Assembly: GCF_000940805.1 (NCBI RefSeq)
Contig: NZ_CP007142.1
Location: forward strand, 2,766,593-2,830,592
Direction: 5' to 3'
DNA length: 64,000 nt
From: Gynuella sunshinyii YC6258
Lineage (GTDB): Bacteria; Pseudomonadota; Gammaproteobacteria; Pseudomonadales; Natronospirillaceae
Both the position numbers and the translations under genes were made by a program. This document shows positions 62,127-64,000 of this stretch, piece by piece. Position 1 is the first letter of the stretch. Each line of letters opens with the position of its first letter. The notes below the pieces were generated by a model that worked only from the letters and a program-made list of their open reading frames with translations, was not told the origin of the DNA and searched no databases.

Positions 62127-63194
62127 TCAAGGTTCCCAGTGCCGCTTGAGCGTGTTTTCCAGCCGGGTGAACAAAGTGGTCTGATGAATGACCCAGCCAC
62201 CGATAAAACCGATCACGCTGCCCAGCAAAATATCGATCATACGAACCGTAATCAGATCGTCCGGGCTGGTGCCCAGATTGCCGAATTCAGCAAATATGAC
62301 GGTGATGGGAGTAATGAAAATAACGGCTAACCCATAATTTCGTGGTACCAGAGACTCAATCATGAACTGTATGAGCATCGCCAAAAGCGCCAGCTGCAAT
62401 GGTGTCAGCGACAGGGAAAAAATACCCCAGGCGAGAAACATACCGATGACCGTGCCAACGATGCGATGAATATTACGATGCCAGATCATCCGGAATGTCG
62501 CGCCCTGTAAAATGGCCGCGCAGGAGATAGGCACCCAATAAGCGTTGTGCAGTTGCATAAGCTGAGCAATCAGCATCGAAATCCCAACGAATATTGCGAT
62601 AACAGACGCTTCCAGAAGAATCGCGGTCATGTGTTTCTGGTCTGGCGTGATCTTGGTTTTAGCCGGTTGAGTACCCACCAGAAGGCCGTAAATTAACGCC
62701 AGTAAGCAGGCAACCATGCCACCGATGGTGACCACTCCGATCTGGGCGGGCAGCTGTTCCGCCTGAAATGGAACCACAGTGGCGATACAGGTAATCAGGA
62801 TAAAAAAGAAACTGCCGGGTGGCGGTATGCGATACAGGCGGCAAATGACAGTAATTAATAATGTGACGATGGTGAGTATCAGCGGGGATAAAAACGGAAA
62901 CAAGCTGGCCGTCAGACCCAACGTAAAACACACGGAAAAACCAAATGAGCATACTGCCAGTACTGTCATACGATGCAGAATTCCGGTATTGGGCATGTAT
63001 AAAATAACCATGCCGCCAAGAGCGGCAAGCACCGAACTTTCGAAGTGTCCAAAGTGGGCACCAAATAACATGGGCAGGCCGACACTCAACGCGGCCAGCA
63101 ATCCCCAGTGCCATGGCACATCCACCTTATTAAAGGTAAGCAGGCTACGTAGTTGGATAACAAACTGTTGGACGGCGGATGGTTTTGAATTCAA
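62127..63194 (-). CDS. FUSC family membrane protein
   Basis: 355 residues, about ten membrane segments in two blocks, with FGHFESSVLAALGGMVILYMPNTG and the second block WVPISCAAILQGATFRMIWHRNIHRIVGTVIGMFLAW, the FUSC/aromatic-acid exporter hallmark. Compared with AaeB-type proteins it lacks the long cytoplasmic linker. Probable exporter or channel of the inner membrane; substrate unknown. Confidence 0.8.
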   Translation of the reverse strand: MNSKPSAVQQFVIQLRSLLTFNKVDVPWHWGLLAALSVGLPMLFGAHFGHFESSVLAALGGMVILYMPNTGILHRMTVLAVCSFGFSVCFTLGLTASLFPFLSPLILTIVTLLITVICRLYRIPPPGSFFFILITCIATVVPFQAEQLPAQIGVVTIGGMVACLLALIYGLLVGTQPAKTKITPDQKHMTAILLEASVIAIFVGISMLIAQLMQLHNAYWVPISCAAILQGATFRMIWHRNIHRIVGTVIGMFLAWGIFSLSLTPLQLALLAMLIQFMIESLVPRNYGLAVIFITPITVIFAEFGNLGTSPDDLITVRMIDILLGSVIGFIGGWVIHQTTLFTRLENTLKRHWEP

Positions 63195-63495
63195 GATTAA
63201 AACACCATAACGAAATTTTGCTGCAGTATACTCGAAAGGCGAGGTGATCGCGCAGTGTCACCATGCAAATTGTCAGTACAGCTCTTCGAGCCGGGATAAT
63301 ATGGCGATAGCGATAGTACAGAAGCCTCTTTGAAAAACAGAAATTGCTTAAATACCGGTTGGAAAAAGAGCTGTCAAAAAAACAGCAGTACATGTACCTG
63401 GATGATCGCGAAATGTCGGAAACACCATCAGGGACTTGTTTATCACCCGAATTTTGTTATTTTCATACTAACCGGTCACCGGAGTTGAAGGAAAC
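63195..63495. other. Intergenic region between FUSC gene and final gene
   Basis: About 300 bp of mixed composition. CCTCTTTGAAAAACAG at about 63327 resembles one end of the MITE seen elsewhere, but no second end or CTAG repeat is found. No gene. Confidence 0.35.
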
Positions 63496-63873
63496 GTGAA
63501 CCTTACTGAACTGCTGGTTCTGGCCAGTAAAAATGAGTTGAGTGAACGGACCGCCATCGAACACGCCAGGTCACATAATCTGACCCTGGCTCAGTTTGCC
63601 AACATGTTTGCATTGGCGTTGGCACAAAGTTATCGGGAACAGCGCTATGACTTTGCATTCTGCGACAATGCCGCCAACTGGTTATTCGGGTTTATGACCG
63701 ATGAGACATTTTTGGCATCGAATAATAATACTCTGCCATCCCCAGCCTATGATGTTTATCTGGCGTTTGATGCCGGCGAGTACCATCATCGTGGAGACGA
63801 CAAGGACGTCGTCGCGGAAGAAAAATACACCAAGCCTTTGATTCTGGAAATTTTATCCCGGCAATATGTCTAA
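63496..63873 (+). CDS. Small hypothetical protein
   Basis: 125 residues from GTG with GAAGGAAAC ahead. N-terminal helical half (TELLVLASKNELSERTAIEHARSHNLTLAQFANMFALALAQSYREQRYDFAFCDNAANWL) and an acidic DDKDVVAEEKY near the end. No signal peptide. I do not recognise a family. The last 127 bases of the window are gene-free. Confidence 0.6.
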   Translation: MNLTELLVLASKNELSERTAIEHARSHNLTLAQFANMFALALAQSYREQRYDFAFCDNAANWLFGFMTDETFLASNNNTLPSPAYDVYLAFDAGEYHHRGDDKDVVAEEKYTKPLILEILSRQYV

Positions 63874-64000
63874 CGCCTTACCAGTGTTGAACACCCTACC
63901 ACAAAACCGACTCCAATCCGTGTAAATGTTTGGCAGTATCGTGTCCCGGTTATGATATTTTCGTATCCTGATTGTTCATCCTGAACAGTGGTAAAAAAAA

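Noticed and set aside
1-64000. tRNA, rRNA, riboswitch or replication origin
   Set aside because: I saw no cloverleaf, rRNA core sequence, known aptamer core or DnaA-box cluster; a covariance-model scan was not possible.

Overview
The window looks like a chromosomal piece of a plant- or marine-associated, polysaccharide-degrading gammaproteobacterium. The guess rests on pectin and uronate catabolism genes (a GH28-like fragment, GH127, a uronate TRAP transporter, uxaC/uxaB/uxaA), a GH5 lipoprotein, a Fur-controlled catecholate siderophore operon and Rhs polymorphic toxins. An Oceanospirillales/Saccharospirillaceae type such as Gynuella would fit, but no rRNA or housekeeping marker is present to prove it.

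1-10.7 kb (+ strand): a tandem array of Rhs C-terminal tips. A nearly identical 3' piece of an rhs core is repeated several times. Each copy ends at the DPLGL motif and is followed by a different toxin tip and then a small, presumably cognate immunity gene. Recognisable tips are a WHH-type HNH nuclease with a SUKH immunity protein, an ADP-ribosyltransferase-like tip and a probable Ntox47-like tip. The array is littered with debris: an IS5-type left end that cuts an immunity gene, an ExeA-like ATPase fragment, a partial duplication and several broken tips.

10.7-31 kb: mostly minus-strand small genes separated by spacers that often form imperfect hairpins and carry core-site-like heptamers. This resembles an integron-type gene-cassette array without an integrase (CALIN-like), although no attC search could be run. 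It carries a class D beta-lactamase, a DUF5071 gene, two copies of a LemA/DUF3137-like pair, small envelope proteins, a methyltransferase and several genes broken by stops or frameshifts. A pectin-related insert (truncated GH28-like gene; a 919-residue GH127 with a ricin-type lectin domain) is bracketed by a direct repeat of about 400 bp. Remnants of IS1182-, IS5- and RAYT-type transposases and a 140-bp MITE (two copies in the window, CTAG target duplications) mark past mobility.

31-42 kb: ordinary chromosomal genes (glutamine amidotransferase-like, NTase-HEPN, DoxX, GNAT, DUF817, L,D-transpeptidase), then a LacI-type regulator with an ABC importer and a GpdQ-like phosphodiesterase that probably import and cleave a phosphodiester.

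42-52 kb: a GH5 lipoprotein with about 27 GGSDN repeats; a minus-strand entC-entE-entB-entA operon making 2,3-dihydroxybenzoate, divergent from a FepB-like lipoprotein across a Fur box; two small secreted proteins.

52-64 kb: a hexuronate locus. A FadR-type GntR regulator and a TRAP transporter (dctPQM) lie on the minus strand, divergent from uxaC-uxaB-uxaA-ygjV, with TTGGTATAACAA-like operators between them. A FUSC-type membrane protein and a small hypothetical gene follow. With the pectin enzymes upstream this gives a route from pectin-derived uronate to central metabolism.
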